From the NCBI GenBank assembly GCA_023053545.1, contig JAKZAN010000001.1, positions 5,600,565 through 5,664,564 on the forward strand: 64,000 bases of DNA, written 5' to 3'. The stretch is from Lepidurus packardi (lineage: Eukaryota; Arthropoda; Branchiopoda; Notostraca; Triopsidae). A program made the translations under genes and the position numbers. The notes under the pieces were generated by a model that saw only the letters and a program-made list of their open reading frames with translations, was not told where the DNA came from and did no database searches. Of the stretch, positions 1 to 13,041 are shown in pieces; positions within the stretch are counted from its first letter, which is position 1; each line of letters starts with the position of its first letter.

Positions 1-1937
1 GACTCAATTAACCATCTTGTCTCGCACGTTGGCCACGCATTTGATGCCCAGTGATCACATATGTTCTACCCACGTACGTGTTCGGAATGCTCCCAGCAGA
101 TCAGCACCACAATTTTTTATGAAAGGAACGTTTTAGTGTCAGACCAACGGCAGAAGTTTGGATCTCCATCAGTAAAAGAACGATCTCTTGATAGAATAGG
201 ATCTCTTTTTGATACGAAATGTAGTATGTAATACATTCACATCTCTTGATACGAATGTGCTTGATACATTCGTATCTCTCGATACTAATATATTAAGAGA
301 TCCAATGTGTTTGAAAAATGCAAGGTATATTTTGAATTTCCATCTATTAAAGAAGAGGTTGACTTATTGCTATAGTTCGGAACTTTTCTGCTACTTGGTA
401 CAATTTCTGTTACTGCCTATTGCTGGATTAGCAGATTGCTTGTATTACTACTTATTGCTTCAAAGCTGGTTCGGAAAATATAATTTCAGTAGTATGTTCA
501 TAGGATTTGCATAGGATATACAAAACCAGTCTTTTTCGTCTTGTCTTTCGTCGTCAGTAGCACACATGTTATCCCCCATTATCCTATCCCCGCCCTCCCC
601 TTTTCTTCCCGACTGAGAACGTGTTCTAGTGTCTGCCTGGTCCTCAATTGAGAGATTTTTGGTCTCGTTGAGAATGCGGGGAGCTGCTTTTCTACCCTAT
701 CGAGGGTTTCGTAAACCATTGCGTCTTTTTTCCCAGGGTTTGAAAAAGAACTGTTTTCTAAGGAAAAAATCTCTTTCCTTCTGTGTTTTTCAGCTTTTTT
801 CCATAGCAGAACCTAAATCTAAGGAATGTTACATTGGGAAGAGCAACAACTTGAAACATCCTCTAAAATACATTTTTTGATTCCAGATTCTTGCAATGTA
901 TGGAAAGAAGGTGGGTGGATCTTATAGAAGCCGGAATAACGCAGTTATATTTTTTATTTCTTTGGAGGAGAAGTTGTGCTTTGAAATCTTTAAATAAGCC
1001 TGCTTTTAGAAAGTGCCTGAAATATTTATGGGGCTTGACATGTTTGCCAATGTAAGGTGACTAGGATGTTGTAAGGGATTTGGGAAAGAACAGCCATTAT
1101 CGAATAAATTCAGTAAGTTTTTGGGGGGCTAAAGCTAGTATAATTGTGTGGAAGGCTGTCTTGGGGATTTAAAGTTGTTCTTCTTCTGTTTCGCCTTAAG
1201 ACAAGAAAATAAAAATGCCCCAGAAGAAAAAGAAAAGCGGATGTGTTCTATGTAAAAGCCTAAGGTGTGTTAATGGTTCTAAAAGTGAAATCTTCGAGTG
1301 CTTTCGGCTCGCTTCGAAGAATCACTATAGTAACGGATGTGTTAAGATCTATCTTAATTGAAAGAGGAGCAGAGATAAACATACAAATGGTAAAGTATAG
1401 ATGCACAAGCCAATGTTTATTTCCTTATTAATCGAATTACACCTCATGTGCTTAACTGATCATTCCTGGCACACTGGCAGACATGTACACAACCGCATGG
1501 AGCGTTCGATTGAACTTTTTACCCTTTATTGCTATTAGGGAAGCCTTTACCTATTCATCAACCGATACTTTGCACTCGTGGAAACAATTTGGCTTGAGAA
1601 TAGCCGCACTAACAGGCATTTCCACCCTTTTTACCTATATACCTGCATACAGTGTACTTTAATTCAGGGAGAGATAAACTGTAATGATGTTAGGCTCGGT
1701 CTAGAAACTAATCGATGCTGGCAAAGCCCTATAGTGTGTAAAAGTGTCCAAGCAGTAGGGCTAGAGCCGTTTAATTAATTAATTAAACTTTTGAAATAAT
1801 GGACATGAAAATCGCAAAGACAGCTAAAATCAACATAAAAGATGGACGATCTCAAATCTAAAGATAATAGAACATCCTACAGTAGATGTAGTTCGTCTTC
1901 AAAAATAAGAAAGAACATTATTGAAACTTTTAAAGTC
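1..1937. other. Intergenic or intronic DNA, no gene recognised
   Basis: No reading frame here has a recognisable domain, an ATG in good context plus splice sites, or a coding-like composition. The only structure seen is a short cluster at about 184-300 where variants of a 'gatctcttgatacgaatgt' unit recur three or four times, and a 20-bp AT palindrome around 1767-1788. The stretch may belong to the intron or 3' flank of the leftward-reading receptor gene whose first coding exon is at 30161-31162. Confidence 0.6.
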
Positions 1938-1976
1938 TTAATGTATACTGTTTAGTGTGATAGAGTGAAGAATTCG

Positions 1977-2307
1977 GTGCCTCTCGTATACCTTTGCTTA
2001 TTGGTACGGAACAGTCACAGATGGCACTGATGTTTGTTATCGCTTTGCGAAAGTCTTGCATAAGAAAGTACAAAACGAAACGTGTAGCTAATTGGCGATT
2101 GTTTTATTTCTGAAAAGTATAGAAAAGTGGATTGGTGGTGCACTAGATGTTGGTATGGCCGTTATATAATTACCGTTATATAATTATCGTTATATAATTT
2201 AAGCTTACCGTTATATAATTTTTTTATGAAATGCCCTATTTTAATTAAAATATGTTCCGAAATTCCCCATGCTAACCGCCTACACTGAGCTAAGGTATAC
2301 GGGAGCC
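1977..2307. mobile_element. TTAA-type miniature inverted-repeat element, copy 1
   Basis: The left end (about 1977-2003, reading gtgcctctcgtataccttt) is an imperfect inverted complement of the right end (2288-2307, reading agctaaggtatacgggagcc). The right end abuts TTAA at 2308-2311. The left half and the last about 65 bp are shared with the copy at 3994-4494, including a block reading cagtcacagatggcactgat. The middle holds a tandem cgttatataatta array instead of the sequence found in copy 2. There is no coding capacity, so it is a non-autonomous element. TTAA targets are typical of the piggyBac superfamily. That assignment is inference, because the termini do not match a family I can name. 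Confidence 0.7.
2161..2220. repeat. Tandem repeat of cgttatataatta
   Basis: Four copies of a unit gttatataatta(c/t)c occur between 2161 and 2220, the third and fourth separated by 'taagctta'. The array lies inside MITE copy 1 and is missing from copy 2, so it expanded or inserted after the copies diverged. Confidence 0.8.
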
Positions 2308-2358
2308 TTAATGTATACTGTTTAGTATGATATCGTGAAGACATTGAAAAATTCAGTG

Positions 2359-3989
2359 GAAAGTTAAAATACTGAATTGTTTAAATTGCGTGAGTTAAGT
2401 GTATTGAACTGAAGAAAACGTATTAAATAAAAAAATAAGAAAATTATTACATACTAAAAAATTAATCTTGCAAATTTAGAAACTTAAATCTAAAAGTTGA
2501 AACAATTTGAATTTGGATCAGTTTTGTCTTTAGTTCAAATGTTTAGCAGCGTTAAAACTTCCCGTCATTTGTTTTAAGGATAGAGTGTCCGTCACGCAGG
2601 GTTCTAATTAGTAACATAACCCTTTTCCCAACATTTTTTATGGGATTTAGTATCCAAGTAAAGCAATGTTTACGTCGCCTAAATATCACGTTAATTACTA
2701 TATTTAAACTGGTGTGGCTTGTAGCGCGTGATTTTGTATGAGATGGGCGTAGCCTACACGAGTTGCTAACACACTTTTCTCTCTCCTTAATAAGCTGTTA
2801 GGAGTCAAAGGTAAGAACTAAATATTAGTTTGGTATATCCGTGTTAGGTTAGCGGGAATGGTAGTTCGACATGCTATAGGGTCGCAATACCCTAACATCC
2901 CGGAAACATAGAACAGATGTAGGTATTGTAGGAGTGTTATGGGGAAGTAGTGCGTGGGATTTCATCAGGTGTTATCTTGGCGAGTCCTGAGTCCTATTGA
3001 GCTATCCTGGACAATAAAAAGGAGATTCTACATAAACTTGCTCAACTATTGCTATCTATATAGGGGCAAAATGAGGAAGAGGTGGTTAAAACAACTAACG
3101 CAACAGAAGATAAGGTGGGTGGGGCTTAGGTACTTAGTGCGTTTTCTCCCCGGGTCTATTGTAGAGCCGATCGAAGAATGAAGACCAAGAAACAAGATCA
3201 ATAAGAAAGGTATTACAGAGTTATATTTCAAGGGTTTTGGACGGTATTTCTGTTATTTCCTGTAGTAAAATTCCCTCCACCCTGAAGAGAGAGTAAGTCA
3301 TTTTCGATACCTTGTGCTGCGGACGTAATTGTGGCCATGCTTCCGGTGTTTCCGAGCGAGAAAGATAGGATATACAACGGAATATCTTCATGATTAGAAA
3401 TGGAACTCGAAACTCCGGTCAGGGGGAGCAAAAACGAGAAGGATAAAAGCGGGGTTAGGGTAATAGTGTGTTGGGGGGAGATGGCCGTTTCGTTTCTTTT
3501 TGTTACCAACAGATCGAACGAATATATGGTGATCGCATGTCATTTGGGTGTGTAGTTATGGGCTATCGTTCAGAGTTGTAAAGGTGTTTTATAGATTGTG
3601 AATGAGACCACGTACTGGGTTAACCACGTGTGGTGGTGGTTGGTAGGCCAAGTTAATAGAATTGATTCCTGCCGTCAGGCTGTTCAGGGCTTCAGACAGA
3701 TGCATATTGGAGGCATGGTTAGCTTTCTGCGTTTGGTTCTAGGTCAATATCGTTGACCGATCGGGTACTATTGAACCGATTGGGTACTTTTAATCAGCTT
3801 ACAATGTTTATTTTTTCTAGTTAAACTTAAATTAGTTCTAGTTTGGGGTGTAGAAGTGATTGTAGAAATGCGACTATAGACTGGAAAATCTTCGCATTAT
3901 TGGAGCAATCAACGAAGAGAAGTTAGTTTGGGTACTACCATATTATAGCGAAGTTTCCATGTTTTAGAGAAATTCAGTTCATTATTCCA
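2359..3989. other. Spacer between the two MITE copies, no gene recognised
   Basis: Only short chance reading frames are present (up to about 93 codons). None has a recognisable domain or a convincing splice context. I see no RNA gene or repeat of note. Confidence 0.55.
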
Positions 3990-4494
3990 TTAAGGCTCCC
4001 GTGTACCTTCGCTTATCGATGCGAAACAGTCACAGATGGCACTGATGTTTTTTATTTTTTTGAGTAAGAATGTAAAAATGAAACATAGCTAATTGCCGGT
4101 TTGTTTTGCTCTGAAAAGTACAACTTGTCACCACAGTTTTCTGTAGTAGCACAATGTCCCAAATCAAGACGTCGAACATTCAGAACAAGAATTCTCGAAA
4201 ACGGTTTGTCAGATTTCAAAGCAATCTAAAACAAAATGTTCGTTTTTAGCAGCTAGTGCACAAATCAAAGGACATATTCTTAGGCAACGTACTTTACATA
4301 GTTGCAAACTTAATTTTACATGATATTAATTTATATTCATTGCAAAGAAAGGTGCATTAGTTGTGGACTAACTGTTATTATGCTCAAGCTTACTATCAAA
4401 GAGTTTTTTCATTAAATGTGTTAGTTTGAACGAAAAGCTGTTCCAAAATTCCCCATGCTGACCGCCTATACCGAGCTAAGGGATACGGGAGCCT
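3990..4494. mobile_element. TTAA-type miniature inverted-repeat element, copy 2
   Basis: The element begins GGCTCCCGTGTACCTTCGC directly after TTAA (3990-3993). It ends GCTAAGGGATACGGGAGCC at about 4493, which is an inverted complement of the start. On the right the expected TTAA is TCAT, so that flank looks mutated. Its first 130 bp (with cagtcacagatggcactgat and the later agctaattg and ctgaaaagta blocks) and its last 65 bp (ttccccatgct, accgcct) match copy 1. There is no open frame of note, so this is a decayed non-autonomous DNA transposon. Confidence 0.72.
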
Positions 4495-7400
4495 CATAGA
4501 AGACTAACACGTAGTAGTCTTTGGCATTTTTGGGAGTAATCTTCGGAAAATTTTGTAATTAAGTATGCTGTATCTTTGATTTACAGAAATATCTTATTTT
4601 TTTCAAAACTAGGAAATGCTTGATCGTTTTCACTGGATATTGAAGTAATACTTATTTATTCGAGGGGCAAGAAACTAGCAATCGTTCCTAGACAGTTTAA
4701 AGTCATGGCCTTTTGCACCCAAACATCTTTTTAACGTGTTGGGAGACACGGAAACTGAATAGCTTAGTTGGGGCAGCAGTAATCGTAAAACTGCAGTCAT
4801 AAAGGATGCAGATATACAGCAATAAAGAACACAACGCGTTTTTTTTACTTTAAGTCAAGCCTCGCCTAGTTTGAATAGCTATGGTTTTATAGTTTTTAGA
4901 CAGTTGCGGACAGCTAGGGACAGCACTTTTAGGGCTCATCGCATCTTTGCAGTAATAAAAAAACTACGGGATGAGATTCTATGAAGGTAAACTCTGAAGG
5001 TAAACTTTTTTTTACTTTAGTAGCTTAAGGATATCCTCTGTGTCACAGAACAGAATAACCATTGTGGTTTTACAATGGGTAAGAAAAAACATATTTTGTG
5101 CATGTAGATATTCATTCAATTCACAGTAACATAGAAACCACGAGACCCATCTCCTTTTAGCTAGAAATGTGGCTTAAACCATAAAAAGGTGCATGGTATC
5201 GTAAAACCGCAGGAAGAATTGTCTTTTGTCTTACACAATTCATCGCGGTTCATATTGGGTTTGCATAGCCTTATTTTATGGAAAACGGGGTAGAGATTAC
5301 TTTCAAAGTAATACTTTTGTGTTGCAATTAAGTAAGTTTTATCAGTAAATAGCCTAGGGAACTGAAACTGCTTTGCTGCAGTAGATAAGGCATGAACTGT
5401 AAAATGTACAATGTTTTTTTTCTATTTCTCCTTTGTAGAAGATATCCGTACTAGCCAGATTTATGTTTTACGTATGAAGAGATAGGGTTTAAAGTCGCTT
5501 GGTTATGTAAAAGACACCCCATTTTTTCTCATTTTTGTTTACTGCGTGTCGGCAGTCGTTCGTTAGCTTGAAGCAGCACCGGATACAGGAAACCCCGCGG
5601 ATCTTGAAAAAGCAATGGCGTTTTTGCGTTAAAACGGTATATCAATAGCGCCGTGATACAACTGACAAAAAACTGGCGTCGCTTTTCCATTATTCATGTC
5701 ATGAAGAGCAACACATATGAAGTCCCTGTTGCCTGAAGCTCTTTTTGCTTTAAATTGTGTGATGATAAAGAAAAATTCCCCGAGTTCTTCTAGCTTTGAA
5801 AGAAGAAAAAATAACTTAAAAAAAGTAGATTGGGACCTTGGAAGAGATAAAACATCTGCTTTGTTTTTTTTTTGCCACAGATATAGGCTCGTATTACTTA
5901 AGTATCTTGTAAACGTCTTGTTACAAGAAAAGAATACGTGCGAAACATGGAGTTTATGTGGGGTTTCGGTATTTCCGGAAGAAATGTGGAAGAAAAGTTA
6001 ATACTTTGAGGGTTTGCATAGAGTCTGAATCGAGTCGGTGGTTTCGCGACGTAGATTACTTTCCGGCAAAACAGCTTTGTGGTCGCAAAAAGTATGGTTC
6101 CAAAGCTTTATATCCCCTGCAAAATTCTAGAAGAAATTGTATAGATTTGTGATTTCTTCAGCTTTAAGGATTTTCACGAAATCCTTGCTTTTACTATAAA
6201 CTTTGGCAATGCATATTTTTGAACTATAGACATATCCTATTATATATAGTTCCTATCACATACTATCCGCATACTGTCAGGTTTTGTAAAAAAAAATCGA
6301 TCTCATAGTGTACCGCTTACGAATTTATGCAGGACTCTTTTGGCTCTCACAAATTTAAAAATGGGGATTTTTCCAAATCCGTCACTCTTTACGTAATGTT
6401 GTAACTATAAGGCTATATTACTGTCACAACAGTTTTGTTAAACTTAAGAATTCCCATGTTTTTAAGAACAGCGCTTACGAATTTCTTCGTTACTCTTTTT
6501 GTTATCATGCATTTGAAAACAGCTGTCGTAAAACTTCACAGGCTTTCTCGGAGTAGGGTTTCCTACCAACATTTCTTTCACGGAATCTTCTTCTCTCTGA
6601 AATGAATTAATTTTTTTAATTGGAATGTTGCGTAAATAAAGCGTTAACAATACAAAACGCTAGGAAACGGAACAAAAATGACGTATATCAGTGTCGTCAT
6701 GGTGTCAACCTTTTGTGTATATTTTCATCTCGTAGCAGAACTGTGTATGCACAAATTGAGTTGCACAATGAATGAAAGGGAACGAAAATGAAAAGCCGTA
6801 ACGTGGAAACCAACAGCCAAGAAGGGAGTGACCATGTAAATACTTCATTTTTCCCCTAACTTTTGAGCTTCACTGTAACGAAAAGACTTTTTAAAACTAC
6901 CAGCGATGTCCCTCATCACAAAATGACCCTCATTAAAAAAGGTTGGGGAAAAAAAGTTGAGGTCTTACGTGTTTGAACTATCGCTCTAGGGAAAAAAACG
7001 TCAACTCCCATTTGTCTTTCTGGCAGGAATCATCTACCAATTTCTTTACCATATTCCGAGGAAAATTATCAAGGTCAGTAATTCATCTCTTTTCTTTAGG
7101 CCTTTAATGTTATGCACAGCATACTGATCCGTCTTCCTCAAATCCCTAGCGGCTGTCATTCCAATTACTCCACGTTCCTCAAACGGTCTGGACCGAAGGG
7201 ATTTCTAAGAAGATGTGTCGAGGAGACAACTTTCTTGAATTGGATTTCAATCAAAAGGTTTCGTAAAGACCTTAAAATCTCCATAACAAGTATTGTCCGT
7301 GTTATAAAGAAATTTCTACTTTTTATATGAACGCTGACGCGTTTTAATAATGAAAAATTGCAGCAAACCAATAAAACTAGGAAGTTTGAGTTCGTTGTTG

Positions 7401-8412
7401 GCTTTTCGACATAAGAAGACAATTTTTTTGTAATTTTTCATAAAAAATAAAGAAAAAAGAAAAGTTTTGTCTGGTTGAGAGTCTGACTAGCCCTGTTTCT
7501 TTGCAAGTGATTCTGAAAAATTTAAAAACTAAAAAATAAATAAATTCTGTCAGTTGAGCTGGAGGAGTCGGAACTTGGAGATGAAGTTAAGGAATGCCGT
7601 GTTTTGATCTCCGGGATGCACAGGCGTAAAGAAAAGGAAGAGAGTTGAGAAGTGGAGGAAAGCTCTTACGGGCTGCAATCTCTTTTCGATGTGAGAACGT
7701 CGCAAAGCTGGCAATCAGCTGCGACATGATTGTCAGGGTGAGAGAAGGGTTAAGGGAGTGGTCCTGTCAAGGTTTTGGAGAAGATTGGGAAGAAATAAGG
7801 AGCTGGAAGAGGTAGAGATATCAGACAAAGAGAAGCCTATGCAATTGTATTCAATGGGGAAAGGAAACTTCATTAGAGGTATATATCTTATGTGGTGTCG
7901 TGCCCTATCCCCCAGCTCAAGCTCAAGCCGGCTTTCCTTTACTCTTATCTTTTTTTATTGTTCTTAGATTTAAGGGCGGGGAGGGGCGGGGCTGATCAAG
8001 GTTACCTATTTCTTTCTATCCGTTCAGTTTTTAATATGCGGGTTGATAAATTACTAATTTTGTAATTAGTTTGAAATGGCTGTCACCTCCTAATGGCGTA
8101 ATATCTATAAAGTAATTTTAGTTTTACAATTTCTTGATATTCCCTATATGATTCAACTATTGAAAATTATTACTTTCAATTTGGTGAATCGAATCTGCTG
8201 AGTTGCAACAATGCTAAGGATTGAAAGAAATATTTTTCGAATTTTTTCATTTGAATGAAACTTGATCTTCCAATTAGTTTAGTCTGGCAACAATGGTTTG
8301 AGTATTGAAAGCATGCCATTTTTTTTCCAATATTTTTTAAGTTTGGACTTTCGATGTACATGTATTGAGTCATATGGGTATATCAATAGTGCTTTTAGGT
8401 AATGGAAGTATT
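4495..8412. other. Intergenic or intronic DNA, no gene recognised
   Basis: AT-rich sequence with scattered short frames (at most about 94 codons), none with a recognisable protein family. A purine-rich stretch occurs at about 7555-7870. No RNA gene, CRISPR array or long repeat was found by eye. Confidence 0.55.
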
Positions 8413-8420
8413 GGCTAAAG

Positions 8421-8615
8421 CAGGAGTTCTCAAACTTTTTACGTTCGCGGTGCACTAACAGTGTTCCCCAATTCGCCGCGGCTCCCCTCGGAACGTATTC
8501 GCAGCTCGCGCGGCGCCACTTAAAACATAGGGCTATATAATTGCTACATCTATTCAAGTATAGTAATCTTTCGCAGCCCACCACGGCGCCGCGACGTATA
8601 GTTTGAGAACCGCTG
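8421..8615. mobile_element. hAT-type MITE with perfect 8-bp TSD
   Basis: The terminal inverted repeats read CAGGAGTTCTCAAACTTTTT (from 8421) and, at the right end, GTTTGAGAACCGCTG (to 8615). The CAGNGGTTCTCAA(A/C)C terminus is a hallmark of hAT-superfamily non-autonomous elements. The 8-bp sequence GGCTAAAG occurs immediately before (8413-8420) and immediately after (8616-8623), a perfect target-site duplication of the length hAT transposases make. The 195-bp interior is unusually GC-rich for this window and encodes nothing. Family assignment rests on termini plus TSD and is strong. The exact subfamily is not determined. Confidence 0.93.
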
Positions 8616-11025
8616 GGCTAAAGATTTAGTAATTTTAACCGAGAAACGGAGAAAAAAGTTTGATTGACTTGGAAGCCAAGGAATTTGATTATAAAATCCT
8701 ACTGAAAGATGTGCATATACAAAATTTGGGGAGTTTTTTTATATGAAAACCGAAGTTTCTATGAAACTACTGAATGTACGAAATATTGACCGGTAATAGA
8801 TTTTTTTCCTTTTCCTTTATGGCTAAGCCATTTCTTTAGTTATACAAATTTAGTGTAACTCGCGTAGATTTGAATTTCAGTTTATCTACATCTAAATATT
8901 TACATCTCTAAAAGGATGTTTATGATTAAAATTCAACCGTTAGTTGGTTGATTTTCATGGGTGTAAGATCATATACACCGTATGCGACATCCAGAGGAGT
9001 TCAAACGCAGAAACAATGAAAAGGGAAACCTTGCAGGGTTTTTCGCATGGAAAATTTAAAAAAATAGAAGGAAAACACAAGTTAAAATTAGTAAAAACAA
9101 GTAAGAGTTGCATCTAATTGCACTTCTCATTTGTACCCAAACAGTGAAAGTTGGACAAGTTTGTCGCTAGCAATTCCTCCGAGTCAATATTGCAGTTTAC
9201 GATCCAAAGTTTCAGTCTTGGCATTTAACCGCCTTTACTGCCAGACATTCCAATCCTGTGTTCATGACGCTGTTTTAGTTAGACAGTTAAGTTGCTTTAA
9301 GTTAGTTCCTCGGGAGAATAGTAGTACAATTTACGTCTATATTTGTAAGTCGCGATTTGTCCCCGTTTCTGCATGGGTTGTCACGGCCACGCTTTGGTGT
9401 GTAACTTCCAAAGTTGCAGGGTTTCCTGGACGGAAATTTGGCCAGGTTCATTACTTGGAAAATATGTCAAGAAAACAAGCTCTTCATTTCGTGTCTGTCT
9501 GGTCGCAGAAATTATGCATTGGAATGCACGAGGGAATATTTTACTGTCGGGTATCCTTCCAGGATTAACCAAGTAGAAATGGTTCACAAGGCTCGACTTC
9601 TCGTTTGTTGTAACATTAATTGAATTAGGTCCCCACAAAGCTAAACAAGACCACGGAACAGACGTACAGAATGGGAGAAATTTTGCCCGGCGTTTAGTAC
9701 AGCTTATCAGACAACGACCAGACATGCTGGACACCATGTGTCAATCGTTTGTTTCCGTTTCATCTATTTCCTAACGCAGAAAATCTCGAACACCCGTTTG
9801 CAAAAAATAAGAGCTAGAATCCCAGACGAAAAGTCTCCACTAGATGGTGCGCGTGCGCTAAGCGGAAGTAGGGAGAATGCGGCTCTTGAATTTTGGCGGG
9901 TTTATATTACCAAAACGCTAAAAACCCAACAAAAAAGGATGAGAGACCCATTGGTGTCTGATTAAGAGGGATAGAAGGGTAAGGGTGAGTTTTTTTTATT
10001 TCTTTTGAGGGATTCTGGTTCATGTTATGGTGATATGAGAGAAAAAATAATGTAAAAAAAGAGAACAAGGAACTGGGATGCGAGTAAATGGAAGGTTTTT
10101 AAGGTCTTTTTCTGGCTTGTCAGCACTTGCTTTGCTGCGACTTCATGGCGTGGCAAGCTCTTACTTATGTCTTTTTTTCTTTCTTCTTTCCGTTGAAAGG
10201 AAGATTTGCTCCAGTCATCGAGTAGCTAGCTTCGCCATCCAGACCAGCCGTCCAAGTCACTTTTCAAGCAAATCTGTTCCGATTTAGCATTGTCTTCCGC
10301 CTTTAGGGTCTTTAGGTTCCTTATGTGGGGTTGTAGAACCTTTTTGAAGAAGAGTTACGACCTGCAATTTCTTGCCCACTTTTTTGCTTTAAGGGTGTGG
10401 CGCTTAATTTAATACGTGCGGAAAGATAAAAGGAACTAGTTCGCAAAAGAAGGAAAGAAGCTTATTGCTAAAGAGACCCGGGAGCTCAAAAATTTTGTTA
10501 GTAAAAATTGAGCTTTGTGTTACTTCGTATAAAACTTTCTCTGCTTCATCTTAGTCTCAATTTAATGCGAGACGTTTGTTCGTGTTAGCACATATGACTT
10601 AAGATTAACTTAGAGGGGTTTTGACTCATCCTACTTTACCTTCCCCTCCTTTCCCAAGGCGAAGAGGAAATAGGGCGTTAAACTGATGCCCCTAGATTCG
10701 AAGGGTAAAAGAAACGATAGTAGATAGGTAGTTTTAAGCCACGGCTGACTTCAAAGCAGGATGAAGTAGTATCCAGACGCACAGTAGGAAGGTCACATTA
10801 ATATTAGCGAATATATCAAATTAAAAGAATATATAAAATCAGTTTCCAACTTGAATATATTAACTAGATTTGTTTACAAAGCAAGATCGAAAAGCATAAA
10901 CGAACACGGAGAGTGGCGGCATCTATAAGTTTAAAATTCTAAAAGTGTCGTAAGAGTTTCTTTACGGAATCCAAAGCTTAAAATGAAGATAGTGCATATC
11001 TATGAAGTATATAGTAGAACAATAC

Positions 11026-11150
11026 CTATTAATTATGTACCTATAGCTATTTAATTATACCTATATAACTATACTCTATAACTACATACCTATTAATTAT
11101 ACCTATATAACTATACTATATACCTATTTATTATACCTATAGGGTATAAT
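11026..11150. repeat. AT-rich tacctatataacta tandem tract
   Basis: Irregular tandem copies of a unit like tacctat(a)taactata / tacctattaattata run through this stretch. They include the adjacent near-duplicates tacctattaattatacctatataactata. The period is uneven (about 15-30 bp). It is a simple satellite-like expansion with no coding content. Confidence 0.75.
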
Positions 11151-13041
11151 AGAACTAGTTCAAACTAGTAATAATTAGGGTAAGTAAACGGTCGGGAGTC
11201 TGTAATTACATATAAATATTTAAGTTAACTCGTTTACAAAAATGGCTTGAAACGAAGGTAAGCGTGTAAACAGTAAAGCATTTAAGCGCCACCTTTTGAG
11301 GGCAAAAATATTAAAAAGAATAACAAAAGTTGAAGTTTGCAAAGGAAGCTTTACATGATTTAAAGCGCCTTTTGATATGACCCTACCCTCGAAAAACATT
11401 TTGAAGTGGAAAGCTATTACGAGCATAACATTTAGGCCAGCTCCTTCCGTCCGAGCAACGACTTCCTGAATCGCTGATACGTGGCCATTTCCTTCCTTGA
11501 ATGTTCTATAGAAGGCTAAATGGGCAACAAGGTAATTATGTCTTTACGGTCCCTTTTCAAATCAAATCAAGGAAGTATATAATGATGGGGGATGGCCCCT
11601 TTAGTACAAGAATACGCTCTTTTTTTCATGGCTTTTCTTATTATTGCCAGTTCTGTTTAATAGCTTGGATGAACGAACGACTATAGGACTTGGGTACAGT
11701 GGAAGTAATATAAATGCCGGTACTTTTTGTGAGTAAACCAGGTTATCCTCGCCTTTTTGGATTCTATAATCCTTTGTAGACGAGACAGAGAAGACGGAAG
11801 ATAACAACACTTGAAGAGATAGAGAGGGAGAGAAGTTCAAGAAGAAGACCTTTGGCAGAGGTTAATTAAACCAACAAACGTCACCGTGTCTTAATGTGCG
11901 AAGGGATATCTATCGAACTGTCTTTGACAAGAATCCCAATTAAGAATTATCTCTCTGTCTCTTTCATGTAGCATCCCTTAACCTTGAGTGGTCCTTTTCC
12001 CCATTTGGCAGAGATGAAATTATTAGTTGAGAGGTTCTTTTAGCAGTAAGGTTTTTTATAAAGGTGAAAAATGGCGCTGCAACAATTGCCAAGCTTAGAG
12101 AAGGATCTTCGTCCTTGGGGGGGAGGGAGGGTTGTTTACTGTGCAGGTTGACGGATGCTAGAATGTAGAAGGTTTTGTAGGTTGAAAAACTAAAAAGTCC
12201 TAGTGCCAACAATGGCGGAAGTTCTCAAGGTAGAGGGAAGAAGCTTCTAAATGCTGCTCTGTGTGCTTGTAAGTTTGCAGTTAGCTTTTAAATCTTCAAA
12301 GGTTTGGATTATACCAACAAGACTCTCAAGCTTAGTCACGCCGAAGGATTTCTTAACTCTGCAAATGCCGAAGTTTTTTTTATATAATGCTTGGATTTTG
12401 TTGACCCAAATGCTCAGCAGCCATTAAGGTATTAAGACTGCGAGGAGAAATTACACTGCAAACAATTTCGTGAATTTATTTTAATAAAGGCAAGTTTGAT
12501 TTTAGAATTTTCGTGGAAATTTATAATACTATAAGGAGATCCTAGAATATTACATCAAAATTTTAGAACATTCTATCGCAACTTTTGAAAATTTTGTCGG
12601 TTTAATATTTTTGTAAATCATAAGAATTTCTACTCTAAATTTTGAAATTTGAGGTGAAATTTTCTAGTGAAATTTTTTAATGAAACTTTCCTTCGACGTG
12701 AGTTTTGTGTGACATACTGGGTTATTTTCTTTGAAGTAGATTGAAACTAGCCGAGAATTTTCTATGTTCAAAAGATTAGGTTCTCGTTTTTTTCTTAAAA
12801 GTAAATTTAATTTGAAAGGTCTTTATTGTAATATCTTATGCTATCCCCGAGACGGACTAATCCTTATCCTATTCACATGAAGATGGGTAAAAAGAAAATT
12901 GGAAATCGTTCGATGTTTATTTTTCATGTAATGAAATTTCTTCCTTTTTTTGCTATAAATGGATTTTTTTCATGTAAGAAGATCAGGCTAATGGGTCTCG
13001 GCATGGATAGAGTAGATCTTTCCTTCTAAAAAGTTGTTCGA

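Larger units (their letters stand above)
1938..2358. repeat. Direct repeats flanking MITE copy 1
   Basis: A segment of about 40 bp beginning TTAATGTATACTGTTTAGT at 1938 recurs at 2308 with only a few changes (gtgtgatagagtgaag against gtatgatatcgtgaag). The two copies bracket the inverted-repeat element at 1977-2307. Both begin with TTAA. At 40 bp they are too long to be an ordinary target-site duplication, so they may be part of an older element or a local duplication. Confidence 0.7.

Noticed and set aside
2161..2220. Regular short repeats considered as a CRISPR-like array
   Set aside because: The units are contiguous without unique spacers, AT-only, and lie inside a MITE in a eukaryotic genome. 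It is a simple tandem repeat.
9131..9568. 145-codon plus-strand frame
   Set aside because: It opens from TTG. No domain, codon pattern or splice context supports it.
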